56,668 bases of DNA from Roseicella aerolata (GTDB lineage: Bacteria; Pseudomonadota; Alphaproteobacteria; Acetobacterales; Acetobacteraceae), in assembly GCF_020523605.1 (NCBI RefSeq), contig NZ_JAJAQI010000040.1:1-56668 (forward strand). The letters are read 5' to 3'. A program made the position numbers and the translations under genes. The notes beneath the pieces were generated by a model that saw nothing but the letters and a program-made list of their open reading frames with translations, was not told the DNA's origin and searched no databases. Each line of letters opens with the position of its first letter. Position 1 is the stretch's first letter. Below, one piece after another: positions 38,595-48,289 of the stretch.

Positions 38595-39514
38595 GGCCCG
38601 CTCCCCGGAACGGTCGTGGCCGGCCGCGGCGGCGGCGCACCGCCGGGGGGCCGCAGCAGTTCCAGCGCCTGCACGATCCCGCCCGCCAGCGCGGCGGACT
38701 CCATGGGCACCACCACCAGCTTGCTTGCCGGGTTGGTGCCCAGCGCCTCGAAGGCCTTCACATAGCGTTCGGAGATGAAGTAGCGCAGCGCCTGCTCGCC
38801 GGCGCCGGAAGCCGCCTCGCTCACCATGCGCGTCGCCGCCGCCTCCGCCTGGGCCAGTCGCTCCCTCGCCTCGGCATCGCGCATCGCCGCCTCGCGACGC
38901 CCTTCGGCCGCCAGGATCAGCGCCGCCTTCTCGCCTTCCGCCCGCACCACGGTCGCGCGGCGCTCGCGCTCGGCCGTCATCTGCAGGTTCATGGCACGCA
39001 CCAGGTTCTCCGGCGGCTCGACCTTGCGCAGTTCGACCCGGCTGACCTTCACCCCCCAGGGCTCGGTCGCGCCGTCCAGGATCGTCAGCAGGGAGGAGTT
39101 GATCCTCTCCCGCCCCGAAAGGGTCGAATCCAGGTCCATCTCGCCGATCACGCTGCGGATGTTGGTCATGGTCAGCGCGGTCAGCGCCTGCTGCAGGTTC
39201 TGCACCGCATAGGCCGCCTTGGCCGGGTCCATGACGCGGTAATAGACGATGCCGTCCACCGCGACCGAGGCATTGTCGCGGGTGATCACGGACTGTTCCG
39301 GAATGTCCAGCACCACCTCCTGCACGTTCAGCCGACGGCCGACGGCGTCGATGAAGGGGATGATGATGTTGAGGCCGGGCTGCAGCAGGCGGGTGAAGGC
39401 GCCGAAGCGCTCCACCGTCCAGACCTCGCCCTGCGGCACGGTGCGGATGCCGCGCGCGGCGGTCACCACCGCGAGCAGCAGCAGGACGATCAGGACGATC
39501 TCAAGGCCGGTCAT
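38579..39514 (-). CDS. SPFH/band-7 (stomatin, QmcA-like) protein
   Basis: This 311-residue protein has one N-terminal membrane helix (VLIVLLLLAVVTAARGI), then the SPFH domain (VPQGEVWTVERFGAFTRLLQPGLN ... YRVMDPAKAAYAV ... LRSVIGEMDLDSTLSGRE-type motif). A long coiled coil rich in Glu/Ala follows (AERERRATVVRAEGEKAALILAAEGRREAAMRDAEAR). Such proteins form ring-shaped oligomers on the inner membrane and assist proteases or organise microdomains. GGGGGAC precedes the ATG. It forms an overlapping pair with the NfeD gene. Confidence 0.93.
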   Translation of the reverse strand: MTGLEIVLIVLLLLAVVTAARGIRTVPQGEVWTVERFGAFTRLLQPGLNIIIPFIDAVGRRLNVQEVVLDIPEQSVITRDNASVAVDGIVYYRVMDPAKAAYAVQNLQQALTALTMTNIRSVIGEMDLDSTLSGRERINSSLLTILDGATEPWGVKVSRVELRKVEPPENLVRAMNLQMTAERERRATVVRAEGEKAALILAAEGRREAAMRDAEARERLAQAEAAATRMVSEAASGAGEQALRYFISERYVKAFEALGTNPASKLVVVPMESAALAGGIVQALELLRPPGGAPPPRPATTVPGSGPWNQG

Positions 39515-39650
39515 CCGGGTCCCCCAGACAGGTCATTACGCCCTTCGGTAGCACGCCGTGCGGCCGGGCGGCACGCACGCTCGGGTGCCCGGGCGGCTTG
39601 CGCCCGCCCAGCCACCGCCTACCATCGCCCGACTTGGAAGGAGACGGGGG

Positions 39651-40433
39651 ATGCAGGGCAACACGGCGCCGCTGACGGTGCGGCTGGACGGGCTCAGGGT
39701 GGCGATCACGGCGGGCGCCGGCGGCATCGGCCGGGCCATGGCGGATGGCTTCGCCAGCTGCGGCGCCAGGGTGTTCCTTTGCGACCTGGACCGGGAGGCG
39801 CTGGCCGCCTCCCCCTACCCCTCCATGCTCGCCGACATGGAAACGGTCGAGGGCTGCGAGGGCTTCGTGGAGGCCGCCATCGCCCATCTCGGCGGCCTCG
39901 ACGTGCTGGTGAACAATGCCGGCATCGCCGGCCCGACGGCCCGGGTCGAGGACGTGACGCCGGAGGCGCTGACGCGCACCCTGAAGATCGACCTGGAAGC
40001 CATGTTCCACTGCGCCCGCCGCGCCGTGCCGGCCCTGCGCGCGGCTGGGGGCGGCTCCATCATCAACATCTCCTCCGCCGCCGGGCGCTTCGGCTTCCCG
40101 CTGCGCAGCCCCTATGCGGCCGCCAAATGGGGCGTGGTCGGCTTCACCAAGTCGCTCGCCATCGAACTCGGGCCGGAGCGCATCCGGGTGAACGCCATCC
40201 TGCCCGGCCTGGTCGCCGGCGACCGCATCCGCCGCGTCATCGAGGCCAAGGCGCAGGCCAATGGCCGCAGCTTCGCCGAGCAGGAGGCGGAGGCGCTGAA
40301 TCCCGTCTCGCTCCGCTGCTACGTGACGCCGCAGGACATCGCCAACATGGCGCTCTATCTCTGTTCGCCCTTCGGCGCGACCATCAGCGGCCAGGCACTG
40401 GCCGTGGATGGCGACATGCAGTCCCTGGCCTGA
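39651..40433 (+). CDS. SDR-family oxidoreductase
   Basis: This 260-residue short-chain dehydrogenase has the cofactor motif ITAGAGGIG (about 20-28), NNAG, Ser in INISSAAG, and YAAAKWG with the catalytic Tyr/Lys. CDLDRE after beta-2 suggests NAD preference. FGFPLRSPYAAAKWGVVGFTKSLAIELGPERIRVNAI fits a subgroup seen in sugar or hydroxyacid catabolism. AAGGAGA precedes the ATG at 39651. The MaoC-like gene starts 10 bases after its stop, suggesting a hydroxyacyl dehydrogenase and hydratase pair. Confidence 0.88.
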   Translation: MQGNTAPLTVRLDGLRVAITAGAGGIGRAMADGFASCGARVFLCDLDREALAASPYPSMLADMETVEGCEGFVEAAIAHLGGLDVLVNNAGIAGPTARVEDVTPEALTRTLKIDLEAMFHCARRAVPALRAAGGGSIINISSAAGRFGFPLRSPYAAAKWGVVGFTKSLAIELGPERIRVNAILPGLVAGDRIRRVIEAKAQANGRSFAEQEAEALNPVSLRCYVTPQDIANMALYLCSPFGATISGQALAVDGDMQSLA

Positions 40434-40443
40434 GGCGCGCGCC

Positions 40444-40890
40444 ATGCCAGAGCCGCTCCGCAGCTTCGACGAACTCGCCCTCGGGCAGGAATTCGACTTC
40501 GGCAGCTTCCGCATGGAGCTCGCCGAGATCCTGGACTTCGCCCGCCGCTACGACCCGCAACCCTTCCACACCGATGAGGCGGCGGCGAAGGCCGGCATCT
40601 TCGGCGGGATCATCGCCAGCGGCCTGCACACCCAGGCCGCGGCCTTCGGCCATATCATCCGGACGGGCTGGGTGGAGCGGGTCTCGCTCGGCGGGACGGA
40701 GCAGGTGGTGCGCTGGCCGGCGCCGGTGCGGCCGGGCGATGAGATCGCGCTCTCCGCGCGCGTCGAGGAGCTCATTCCTTCGCGCAGCAAGCCCGACCGC
40801 GGTGTTGCCAGGATCCGCTACACCGGCCGGCGCGTCGCCGATGGCGTCACGGTGCTCGACATCCTGGGGACGCATTTCCTGAAGCGCTGA
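40444..40890 (+). CDS. MaoC-like acyl dehydratase
   Basis: This 148-residue single hot-dog domain has the hydratase-2 motif: DPQPFHTDEAAAKAGIFGGIIASGLHTQA, containing the Asp and His (YDPQPFH) that hydrate trans-2-enoyl-CoA. WPAPVRPGDEI and LDILGTHFLKR complete the domain. The start at 40444 follows the SDR stop by ten bases. Together with the SDR it may form a two-step hydration and oxidation of an acyl-CoA; the substrate is unknown. It ends one base before the end of the convergent kinase gene. Confidence 0.9.
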   Translation: MPEPLRSFDELALGQEFDFGSFRMELAEILDFARRYDPQPFHTDEAAAKAGIFGGIIASGLHTQAAAFGHIIRTGWVERVSLGGTEQVVRWPAPVRPGDEIALSARVEELIPSRSKPDRGVARIRYTGRRVADGVTVLDILGTHFLKR

Positions 40891-42999
40891 TCAGGTGCGG
40901 GCAGGCTCCGCCGCGGCGACGGCCGGCGCGGCGGGCAGGAGGATGGTGAAGACCGCACCATCGGCCTCATTCCGCGCGGTGATGGTGCCGCCCATGCCGC
41001 CGACCAGGCCGTGGCAGATCGACAGGCCGAGGCCGGTCCCCTTCTCCACATCCTTGGTGGTCACGAAGGGCTCGAAGATCCGCTCGAGCACGGCCTGCGG
41101 GATCCCGCCCGCATTGTCCGTCACCGTGATGCGCACCTGGCCGGACGGCTCGTCGGTGCGGGCGGCGATGCACACGCGGCGCGGGGCTTGCGGCGGCAGC
41201 GCCGCCAGCGCATCGCGCGCATTGGCCAGCAGGTTCACCAGGACCTGCTCCAGCGGCACGAGCTGCGCCAGTACGACCGGCCCGGGCGGCGGGCCGAGCG
41301 CGAGGTCCAGACTCACCTCCGCCTCGCGCAGCGCCCCTCCGACCAGCGCCAGCGCCCCCTCCACCGCCTGCTGCAGCGGCACCGGCTGGGGCGCCGCATC
41401 CTCCGCCGCGCCGCGGGCGAAGCGGCGGAGATGCTCGATCATCTCGCCCGCCCGCCTTGCCTGCGCGGCGATGCGGCCGAGGCGCCCCGCCGCCCCTTCC
41501 GGCCGGCCGTTGCGCAGGGCGTTGTCGGCGTTCTGGGCAGCGAGCGTGATGATGGCGAGCGGCTGCTTCAACTCATGCGCGAGACCGGCCGCCATCTCCC
41601 CGAGCGCGGCCAGCCGGCCGGAGGCGGCGGCGCGCGCCGCCGCCTCGCGCTCCGCCTGCACGTTGAGGACATAGCCGACAATCTCCCCGCCGCCATCCGG
41701 CCGGCGCGACAGCACTTGGCCATGGGTGCGCATCCAGCGCCAGGAGCCGTCCGGCTGGCGCATGCGCCACTCTCCCGCCAGACTGCCCGCCCGCAGGATA
41801 AGGCACAGGAAGTCGCGCAGGGGCATGGCCCCCGGCGCGGCGAATTCCGCGAACTCGGCGCTGCGCGCCACGACCTCGCGCGGCCAGCCCATCACCGCTT
41901 CGATGTCGCCGCCGCGATAGAGCAGGGTGGACCGGCCATCCGGCTCCACGCTGCGCAGGAAGATGAGCGCGGGAAGGCCGGCATGCAGCCGCTCGATCTC
42001 GCCCCGCCCGGCGCGCAGCGCCTCGGCCTCCTGCCGCGCGGCCAGCAGCGCCTGGCGCCAGCCCGCCCAGCCGATGATGCCGAGCCCGAGCAGCAGCGAC
42101 GCCCCGCCCGCCAGCAGCCAGGCCATTGCCTCCCGCGCGGAGGCCCCCAGCGCCGCCGCCGGCGCCGCGACGGCAACGATCCAGCCCGGGGCCAGGCCGG
42201 GCCGCTCGAAGGCATAGACCATCTCCTGCCCGGCGCCATCCGGACCACGGAGGATGCCGTGCGGCCGGCCCTCCGCCGCGCGCGTCACCCAGTCGGGCAT
42301 CGGCAGGCCGAGCCGCAGGCCCGCCGGGTCGAGAGAATGCGCGAGGATGCGGAGCCGGCCATCGGCGACGACGGCATGGCCACCTTCCGGCGTTTCCTGG
42401 CGCATCAGCAGGTCGCGCAGCGCCGCCGGCTCCACCCCGAGCGCAACCGCGCGGGTCACGCTCTCCCCGCGCCGGACCGGCGCCAGGGACCAGATGACAG
42501 GCCGGCCGACCAGCGGGCCGAGGAAGAGGTCGGAGACGCCCGGCCGGCCCTGCCCGAACACCCGGCCGAGCGGCAGGGCAAGGGCCTCGCGCATCCCGGC
42601 CTGCCGCAGGTCGGGCAGTTCCTGGCCTGGCTGGCGGAGCGTGTTGGCGAGCATGCGCAGTTCAGGCGGCGGCCCGAGCGCCACCACCCAGCCGCCGAAC
42701 TCCCGGCCGACCGGCCGTGCATTGGCCTCGAACTGCGCGGGATCGGCGCCTTCATCCAGCATGGGGCCATGCGAGAGCGCCCGGGCGGCGGCCACATAGG
42801 CGCCGAGCTGGGCATCCACCACGGCAACCAGGCCGCGGACCGTGGCGCGCAGCCGGGATTCGTCGGCCGCGTGGTCGGACCGGCCGGCTTCGCGGATGGC
42901 GAAGCCCGCGAGCAAGGCGAGCGGCAGGACGGCGCCGAGGGCGACCGCCAGCAGGAAGCGCCGGGACCGGAGGAGCCGGGAGGCTGCGGCCTGCATCAT
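40891..42999 (-). CDS. orphan sensor histidine kinase
   Basis: This 702-residue kinase has a membrane helix at about residues 15-32, a periplasmic dCache-like sensor region (about 35-285), a second membrane helix (WLLAGGASLLLGLGIIGWAGW) and a PAS-like domain (about 330-450). The HisKA domain has phospho-acceptor His475 in GLAHELKQPLAI. The ATPase domain carries N-box NLLANARDAL, G1 VTDNAGGI and G2 GTGLGLSICHGLVGGMGG. No response regulator gene is adjacent. The convergent MaoC gene ends next to it. Two ATGs at its start (42999, 42996) follow AAGGGAGA. Stimulus unknown. Confidence 0.92.
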   Translation of the reverse strand: MMQAAASRLLRSRRFLLAVALGAVLPLALLAGFAIREAGRSDHAADESRLRATVRGLVAVVDAQLGAYVAAARALSHGPMLDEGADPAQFEANARPVGREFGGWVVALGPPPELRMLANTLRQPGQELPDLRQAGMREALALPLGRVFGQGRPGVSDLFLGPLVGRPVIWSLAPVRRGESVTRAVALGVEPAALRDLLMRQETPEGGHAVVADGRLRILAHSLDPAGLRLGLPMPDWVTRAAEGRPHGILRGPDGAGQEMVYAFERPGLAPGWIVAVAAPAAALGASAREAMAWLLAGGASLLLGLGIIGWAGWRQALLAARQEAEALRAGRGEIERLHAGLPALIFLRSVEPDGRSTLLYRGGDIEAVMGWPREVVARSAEFAEFAAPGAMPLRDFLCLILRAGSLAGEWRMRQPDGSWRWMRTHGQVLSRRPDGGGEIVGYVLNVQAEREAAARAAASGRLAALGEMAAGLAHELKQPLAIITLAAQNADNALRNGRPEGAAGRLGRIAAQARRAGEMIEHLRRFARGAAEDAAPQPVPLQQAVEGALALVGGALREAEVSLDLALGPPPGPVVLAQLVPLEQVLVNLLANARDALAALPPQAPRRVCIAARTDEPSGQVRITVTDNAGGIPQAVLERIFEPFVTTKDVEKGTGLGLSICHGLVGGMGGTITARNEADGAVFTILLPAAPAVAAAEPART

Positions 43000-43068
43000 T
43001 CTCCCTTCTGGCAGGTCATGCGGCGCCTGCCGCGGTTCCGCTCTTCAGGATGCTGTAACGGGCCGCCA

Positions 43069-43096
43069 GCCTGCCTGTCCCGCGCGGGATGCAGGC
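43069..43096 (-). terminator. hairpin after hldE
   Basis: GCCTGC (43069-43074) and GCAGGC (43091-43096) enclose the palindrome TCCCGCGCGGGA. It lies 10 bases after the hldE stop and before the kinase start. No T-tract. Confidence 0.35.
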
Positions 43097-43105
43097 CGGG
43101 CCTGC

Positions 43106-44557
43106 TCATCGCAAGGTCGGCGCAGCGGCAAGGCGGGTGACGAGACCGGTGGTGGAGCGCCCGGGCACCAGGTCGATCAGCGCGACCTCGCCGCCCGCCG
43201 CCTGGACGATATCGGCGCCCACCACCCGATCGATGGTGTAGTCGGCGCCCTTCACCAGCAGGTCGGGCACCAGGAACTGGATCAGTTCCAGCGGTGTGTC
43301 CTCGCCGAAGGCGACCACCGCATCCACGGCGGCCAACGCCGAGACGACAGCGGCGCGGTCGGCCAGGCTGTTGATCGGCCGGCTCGGCCCCTTCAGCCGG
43401 GCGACGCTGGCATCGGTGTTGAGCGCGACCACCAGCCGGTCGCAGCGCCGGCGCGCGGCGCGCAGCAGGGCGACATGGCCGGCATGCAGGATGTCGAAGC
43501 AGCCATTGGTGAATCCGACGCGCAGGCCATGGGCCTGCCATTCGCGCACCAGCCGGAGCGCGGCATCCCGGTCGAGCAGCGCCTCCTCCCCCGGGGTGGA
43601 GCCGCTGCCGGCGCGCAGCGCATGGGCGAGTTCATCGGCCGAGACGGTCGCGGTGCCGAGCTTGCCGACCACGATGCCGGCCGCGGCATTGGCGATGCGC
43701 ATCGCCTCCGGCAGGGGCTGGCCGGCGGCGTGCGCCAGGGCAAGGGCGGCAATCACCGTGTCGCCGGCGCCGGAGACGTCGAAGACCTCGCGCGCCTCGG
43801 CCGGGACGCTGTCCACCGCGCCATCGGCACGGACCAGCATCATGCCCTTCTCGGCGCGGGTGCAGAGCAGGGCGGGCAGGCCGGCTTCCGCCATCACCTT
43901 GCGGGCGGCGGCCGCGACCTCGGCCTCGCTGCCGACCGGCAGCCGGGCGGCGCGGCCCAGTTCACGGGCATTGGGGGTCAGGCAGTCCGCGCCGCGATAC
44001 TGGGCGAAATCGTCGCTCTTCGGATCGGCTAGCACCGGGATGCCGAGGCCCTTGGCGGCGGCCACGGCGGCGGCGATCACGGTGGGGGTGAGGACGCCCT
44101 TGGCATAGTCGGACAGGATGAGCGCGGCGCAGCCCGGCAACGCGGCCTCGACCGCGGCGACGAGCGCCGCCTGCTCGGCCGCATCGGCCGGCGCCGCCAC
44201 CTCGTCATCCAGCCGCACGACCTGCTGGTTGCCGGCGATGACGCGCATCTTGCAGATGGTGGGCCGGCTCGCGCTTGCGACAAGGCCGTCGGTGATGCCC
44301 GCATCGGCCGCGAGCAGGCCGCGGAACTCGGCCGCCGCCGGGTCGCGCCCCACCAGCCCGGTGAGGATCGCCTCGCCACCGAGCGCCGAGATGTTGCGCG
44401 CGACATTGCCCGCCCCGCCCGGCATGGCGAGCGTGCGGCCCAGCCGCACCACCGGCACCGGCGCCTCGGGCGAGATCCGCTCCACCGCGCCGTAGAGGAA
44501 GCGGTCGAGCATCACGTCGCCGAGGACAAGGATGCGGAGGCCGGTGAAGTCGAGCAT
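43106..44557 (-). CDS. hldE: HldE, bifunctional heptose kinase/adenylyltransferase
   Basis: This 483-residue fusion enzyme makes ADP-heptose precursor for lipopolysaccharide core. The N-terminal ribokinase-like domain (about 1-315) phosphorylates D-glycero-beta-D-manno-heptose 7-phosphate; MPGGAGNVARNISALGG and the anion-hole FDVSGAGDTVIAALALA are visible. The C-terminal cytidylyltransferase-like domain (about 345-483) has GFTNGCFDILHAGHVALLRAA with the HxGH motif. ATG 44557 gives the family start MLDFTGLRILVLGDVMLD; the frame reaches 44593. Other heptose genes are not nearby. It lies downstream of EF-G, separated by a strong terminator. Confidence 0.96.
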   Translation of the reverse strand: MLDFTGLRILVLGDVMLDRFLYGAVERISPEAPVPVVRLGRTLAMPGGAGNVARNISALGGEAILTGLVGRDPAAAEFRGLLAADAGITDGLVASASRPTICKMRVIAGNQQVVRLDDEVAAPADAAEQAALVAAVEAALPGCAALILSDYAKGVLTPTVIAAAVAAAKGLGIPVLADPKSDDFAQYRGADCLTPNARELGRAARLPVGSEAEVAAAARKVMAEAGLPALLCTRAEKGMMLVRADGAVDSVPAEAREVFDVSGAGDTVIAALALAHAAGQPLPEAMRIANAAAGIVVGKLGTATVSADELAHALRAGSGSTPGEEALLDRDAALRLVREWQAHGLRVGFTNGCFDILHAGHVALLRAARRRCDRLVVALNTDASVARLKGPSRPINSLADRAAVVSALAAVDAVVAFGEDTPLELIQFLVPDLLVKGADYTIDRVVGADIVQAAGGEVALIDLVPGRSTTGLVTRLAAAPTLR

Positions 44558-44581
44558 GGGCGCGGAATAGACCCTTGGGGT

Positions 44582-44620
44582 CCGAAAAAGCAAACGGCGC
44601 GGGGGTTGCCCCCCGCGCCG
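44582..44620 (-). terminator. rho-independent terminator of the EF-G gene
   Basis: On the minus strand a perfect 10-bp stem (arms 44611-44620 and 44595-44604, loop of 6) is followed by TTTGCTTTTTCGG. It lies 28 bases after the fusA stop and is the best intrinsic terminator in the window. Confidence 0.88.
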
Positions 44621-44647
44621 CCGCCCGGCCTGTCCTCCGGAAGAGGC

Positions 44648-46741
44648 TCAGGCCGACTTCTTCATGATCTCGTCCGCCACGTTGCGCGGCACCGGATCGT
44701 AGTGGTGGAACTGCATGGAGAAGGAGGCGCGCCCCTTGGTCATGCCCCGCAGGTTGGAGATGTAGCCGAACATCTCCTTCAGCGGCACATGCGCCCGGAC
44801 GATGACCGAGGTGCCGGCCATGTCCTGCGACTGGATCACGCCGCGGCGGCGGTTCAGGTCGCCGACCACGTCGCCGACATGGTCGGACGGCGTCGTCACC
44901 TCGACATCCATGATCGGCTCCAGGATCACCGGGCCGGCATTCTTCATGCCCTCACGGAAGCAGGCCTTGGCCGCGATCTCGAAGGCCAGCGCCGAGGAGT
45001 CGACGTCGTGGTACTTGCCGTCCACCAGGGTGTACTTGAAGTCCACCGTCGGGAAGCCGGCCAGCACGCCGGTATCGGCCTGGACCTTGATGCCCTTCTC
45101 GACCGCCGGGATGTACTCCTTCGGCACCGCGCCGCCGACCACGGCATTGACGAACTCGATGCCCTCGTTCCGCTCCTTCGGCTCGAAGACGATCTTCACC
45201 TCGGCGTACTGGCCCGAGCCACCCGACTGCTTCTTGTGGGTGTAGGTCTCGGTGTGCGACCGGCTGATCGTTTCGCGGTAGGCGACCTGCGGGGCGCCGA
45301 TATTGGCATCCACGCCGTATTCGCGCTTCAGGCGGTCGATGATGATCTCGAGGTGCAGCTCGCCCATGCCGGACAGGATGGTCTGGCCGGTCTCCTGGTC
45401 CGTGCGCAGGCGGAGCGACGGGTCCTCGCCGGCCAGCTTCTGCAGGCCGAGGGTCATCTTCTCGATGCCCTCCTTGGTCTTCGGCTCGACCGAGATGTCG
45501 ATGACCGGGACCGGGAAGGCCATGCGCTCGAGCACCACCGGATCCTCCTGCGAGGCCAGCGTGTCGCCCGTACCGGTGTCCTTCAGGCCGACGAAGGCGG
45601 CGATGTCACCGGCGAAGACCTCCTTGATCTCCTCGCGCTTGTCGGCGTGCATCTGGAAGATGCGGCCGATGCGCTCCTTGTGGCCCTTCGTGGTGTTCAG
45701 CACCTGGTCGCCGCTGCGCAGCACGCCGCGATAGACCCGGACGAAGGTCAGGTTGCCGTACTTGTCGTTGATGATCTTGAAGGCCAAGCCGGCGAAGGGC
45801 GCATTCTCATCCGCCGGGATCACGCGGCGGTCGGCGTCCTCCTCCTGGCCCTCCTCCGGGGCGACCTTGATGCCCTCGATGTCGACCGGGCTCGGCAGGT
45901 AGTCGATCACCGCGTCGAGCAGCGGCTGCACGCCCTTGTTCTTGAAGGAGGAGCCGCAAACCACCGGACGGAATTCGCCGGAGATGGTGCCCTTCTTGAT
46001 GCAGCGCTTCAGGGTCTCGACGGAGACGTCGCCCTTGTCGAAATACTCCTCCATCGCCGCCTCGTCGATGCCGACGACGGTGTCGAGCAGCTTCGTGCGG
46101 TACTCGGCGGCCTTGTCCTTCAGGTCGTCCGGGATCGGCGCGTCATGGTAGGCGGCGCCAAGCTCGTCGCCCTCCCAGATGATCGCCTTCATCTCGATCA
46201 GGTCGACCACGCCCTTCAGCGTGTCCTCGATGCCGATCGGCAGCTGCAGCGCCACCCAGTTGATGCCGAGCTTCTCGGTCAGGGTCGCCGCCGCGCGGTA
46301 GAAGTCGGCGCCGGTGCGGTCGAGCTTGTTGATGTAGATGAGGCGCGGGACGTTGTAGCGGTCCGCGAGGCGCCAGTTGGTCTCGGACTGCGGCTGCACG
46401 CCGGCCACGCCCTCGATGATGAAGACCGCGCCGTCGAGCACGCGCAGGGAACGGTTCACCTCGATGTTGAAATCGATGTGGCCGGGCGTGTCGATGATGT
46501 TGATCCGGTGGTCGTTCCACACGGCGGTGACGGCGGCGGAGGTGATGGTGATCCCCCGCTCGCGCTCCTGCGCCATGTAGTCGGTGGTGGTGTTGCCGTC
46601 GTGCACCTCACCGATCTTGTGGGACTTGCCGGTGTAGTACAGGATCCGCTCGGTCGTCGTGGTCTTCCCGGCGTCGATATGCGCCGTGATGCCGATATTG
46701 CGGATTCTCTCGAGCGGGGTGCGCGCCACGTGGGCCTCCAT
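44648..46741 (-). CDS. fusA: translation elongation factor G
   Basis: This 697-residue GTPase drives ribosomal translocation. The P-loop AHIDAGKTT (about 20-28), RGITITSAA switch I, DTPGH switch II and NKLD (NKxD) are all intact; domains II to V follow with GMGELHLEI and the C-terminal [21 protein letters not shown]. Compared with canonical EF-G1 it has [20 protein letters not shown] and NKLDR in place of [19 protein letters not shown] and NKMDR, so it may be a second EF-G type. It is not flanked by rpsL, rpsG or tuf. A strong terminator follows. Confidence 0.95.
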   Translation of the reverse strand: MEAHVARTPLERIRNIGITAHIDAGKTTTTERILYYTGKSHKIGEVHDGNTTTDYMAQERERGITITSAAVTAVWNDHRINIIDTPGHIDFNIEVNRSLRVLDGAVFIIEGVAGVQPQSETNWRLADRYNVPRLIYINKLDRTGADFYRAAATLTEKLGINWVALQLPIGIEDTLKGVVDLIEMKAIIWEGDELGAAYHDAPIPDDLKDKAAEYRTKLLDTVVGIDEAAMEEYFDKGDVSVETLKRCIKKGTISGEFRPVVCGSSFKNKGVQPLLDAVIDYLPSPVDIEGIKVAPEEGQEEDADRRVIPADENAPFAGLAFKIINDKYGNLTFVRVYRGVLRSGDQVLNTTKGHKERIGRIFQMHADKREEIKEVFAGDIAAFVGLKDTGTGDTLASQEDPVVLERMAFPVPVIDISVEPKTKEGIEKMTLGLQKLAGEDPSLRLRTDQETGQTILSGMGELHLEIIIDRLKREYGVDANIGAPQVAYRETISRSHTETYTHKKQSGGSGQYAEVKIVFEPKERNEGIEFVNAVVGGAVPKEYIPAVEKGIKVQADTGVLAGFPTVDFKYTLVDGKYHDVDSSALAFEIAAKACFREGMKNAGPVILEPIMDVEVTTPSDHVGDVVGDLNRRRGVIQSQDMAGTSVIVRAHVPLKEMFGYISNLRGMTKGRASFSMQFHHYDPVPRNVADEIMKKSA

Positions 46742-46905
46742 AGGCGAAAGCGGGCCCGGCCATCGGGGTTCCCCCGTGCCGCCCGCCGAACGGTCTGACT
46801 CGTCGGTGTGCTATCGCGCCGGGAGATGCCCCCTCCCGCCCCGATTTGCAAGCGCGTTTGCACCGGGAAGCCCTTCCCGTGACGCGGGGCGGGCATTCCG
46901 GGGCC

Positions 46906-46937
46906 GGCGCCGCGCACGGCCAGCCCGCCGCGGCGCC
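46906..46937 (-). terminator. hairpin after wrbA
   Basis: GGCGCCGCG (46906-46914) and CGCGGCGCC (46929-46937) are exact inverted 9-mers, 22 bases after the wrbA stop. No T-tract. The rest of the gap up to fusA holds only a short TGCAA/TTGCA inverted repeat (46847-46862). Confidence 0.45.
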
Positions 46938-46959
46938 TCCCGAAGCCGGCGCGCCCCGG

Positions 46960-47559
46960 TCAGCCGAACAGCTTCGCCGTGATCTCCGCCACATGCCGCC
47001 CCTGAAAGCGGGCCAGTTCCAGCTCGTTCGCGCTCGGCTGCCGCTCTCCCTTGCCGCCGGCGATGGTGCTGGCGCCGTAGGGCGTGCCGCCCGTGACCTC
47101 GTCCAGCCGGGTCAGACCGGCGGCGCTGTAGGGCAGCCCCACCAGGACGATGCCGTGATGCAGCAGCATGGTATGGATCGCGATCAGCGTGGTCTCCTGC
47201 CCGCCATGCTGGCTGGCGGTGGAGGTGAAGGCGGCGCCCACCTTCCCGATCAGCGCGCCGCGCGCCCACAACCCACCGGTCTGGTCCCAGAACTGCGCCA
47301 TCTGCGCCGCCATCCGCCCGTAGCGGGTGGGAGACCCGACGATCACGGCATCGTACTGGTCAAGCTCCTGCGGGGAGGCCTCAGGGGCCGGCTGGTCGAG
47401 CTTCGCCCCGGATTTCTCGGCGACCTCGCGCGGGACCAGTTCCTGCACCCGCTTGATGGTCACCTCGGCGCCGGCGCCGCGGGCGCCTTCGGCCACCGCC
47501 CCGGCCATCGTCTCCACATGACCGTACATCGAATAATAGAGGACAAGAATGCGCGCCAT
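46960..47559 (-). CDS. wrbA: WrbA, NAD(P)H:quinone oxidoreductase
   Basis: This 199-residue flavodoxin-like protein has the FMN phosphate loop [21 protein letters not shown] at the N-terminus and the WrbA hallmarks [30 protein letters not shown] and [13 protein letters not shown]. It reduces quinones by two electrons and protects against oxidative stress, in the cytoplasm as a tetramer. It lies between fusA and the hydroxyisourate hydrolase gene; the 263-base gap to its right contains a short GCACCGG/CCGGTGGC hairpin and nothing else I can support. Confidence 0.95.
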   Translation of the reverse strand: MARILVLYYSMYGHVETMAGAVAEGARGAGAEVTIKRVQELVPREVAEKSGAKLDQPAPEASPQELDQYDAVIVGSPTRYGRMAAQMAQFWDQTGGLWARGALIGKVGAAFTSTASQHGGQETTLIAIHTMLLHHGIVLVGLPYSAAGLTRLDEVTGGTPYGASTIAGGKGERQPSANELELARFQGRHVAEITAKLFG

Positions 47560-47822
47560 TGTCGGGAATCCCTCGCTGTCCCGTGCCTGACGCGCGGCGA
47601 GCCGCGGCGGTTGCCTCGGCCAGCGCCGTCCTGCGGCCCGGCCACGCCTCTACCGCCGCCATCGCCCCGGGCGGCGGGCGCGGGTTGCCGGAGCGCTTCC
47701 GCAAGGGCGCGCCCGGCGCACCGGCTGCCGGTGGCGCCCGGCAGCGCCCCCCCCCTGCCCCCGCGGCCGGGTCCGGTGCCCCGGCCGCCACGCATCGTCC
47801 CGAGGCCGGGCAAAGGCGCGGG

Positions 47823-48179
47823 TCAGGACCCGCGATAGGTCGTGTAGCTCCAGGGCGCGCAGAGCAGCGGCACGTGGTAGTGCCCCTGCCCGGCCGCGAG
47901 GTGCACGCGGACCGGCACCACATCCAGATAGGGCGGGTCCGCGGCGAGCCCGGCCTCCCGGAAATAGGCGCCGATGTGGAAGCGCAATTCGTAGCGGCCG
48001 GGCATGAACGCGGCCTCGGGCAGAAGCGGGTCACGTGCCCGCCCATCGGCGTTCGTCACCGTCGTGACGACATGCCCCGGCTCCGGCTCCAGCCGCCAGA
48101 GCTCCACCGTCACCCCGGCGCCCGGCCGGCCGCGCGCGGTGTCGAGGATATGGGTGGTAAGATAGCTGTCCTGTGCCAT
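47823..48179 (-). CDS. uraH: 5-hydroxyisourate hydrolase (transthyretin-like)
   Basis: This 118-residue enzyme of the transthyretin-related family opens 5-hydroxyisourate in urate breakdown. LTTHILDTARGRPGAGVTVEL holds the N-terminal His, GHYHVPLL the second His region, and the C-terminal tetrapeptide YRGS is the family signature. The start at 48179 gives the cytoplasmic form and has CAGGAG eight bases upstream. It diverges from a ureide-type amidohydrolase gene across a 110-base gap, pointing to purine catabolism in this stretch. Confidence 0.95.
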   Translation of the reverse strand: MAQDSYLTTHILDTARGRPGAGVTVELWRLEPEPGHVVTTVTNADGRARDPLLPEAAFMPGRYELRFHIGAYFREAGLAADPPYLDVVPVRVHLAAGQGHYHVPLLCAPWSYTTYRGS

Positions 48180-48289
48180 GCGTTGCCGCTCCTGCCGAGG
48201 CCGCAGCGATACCATGTTCCGTGGCGGGGGCGCTTGACGCCGGGGGGCGGCGCGGGCTGTAGCGCAGGCACAACCGGGACGAGGTCAGA

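Noticed and set aside
41011-43140. Long plus-strand open frame (about 709 codons) opposite the histidine kinase gene
   Set aside because: Shadow of the kinase; low-complexity Arg/Gln/Gly composition and no ribosome-binding site.
46847-46862. TGCAA/TTGCA inverted repeat upstream of fusA as operator
   Set aside because: Arms are only 5 bp long, and no promoter-like hexamers are placed usefully around it.
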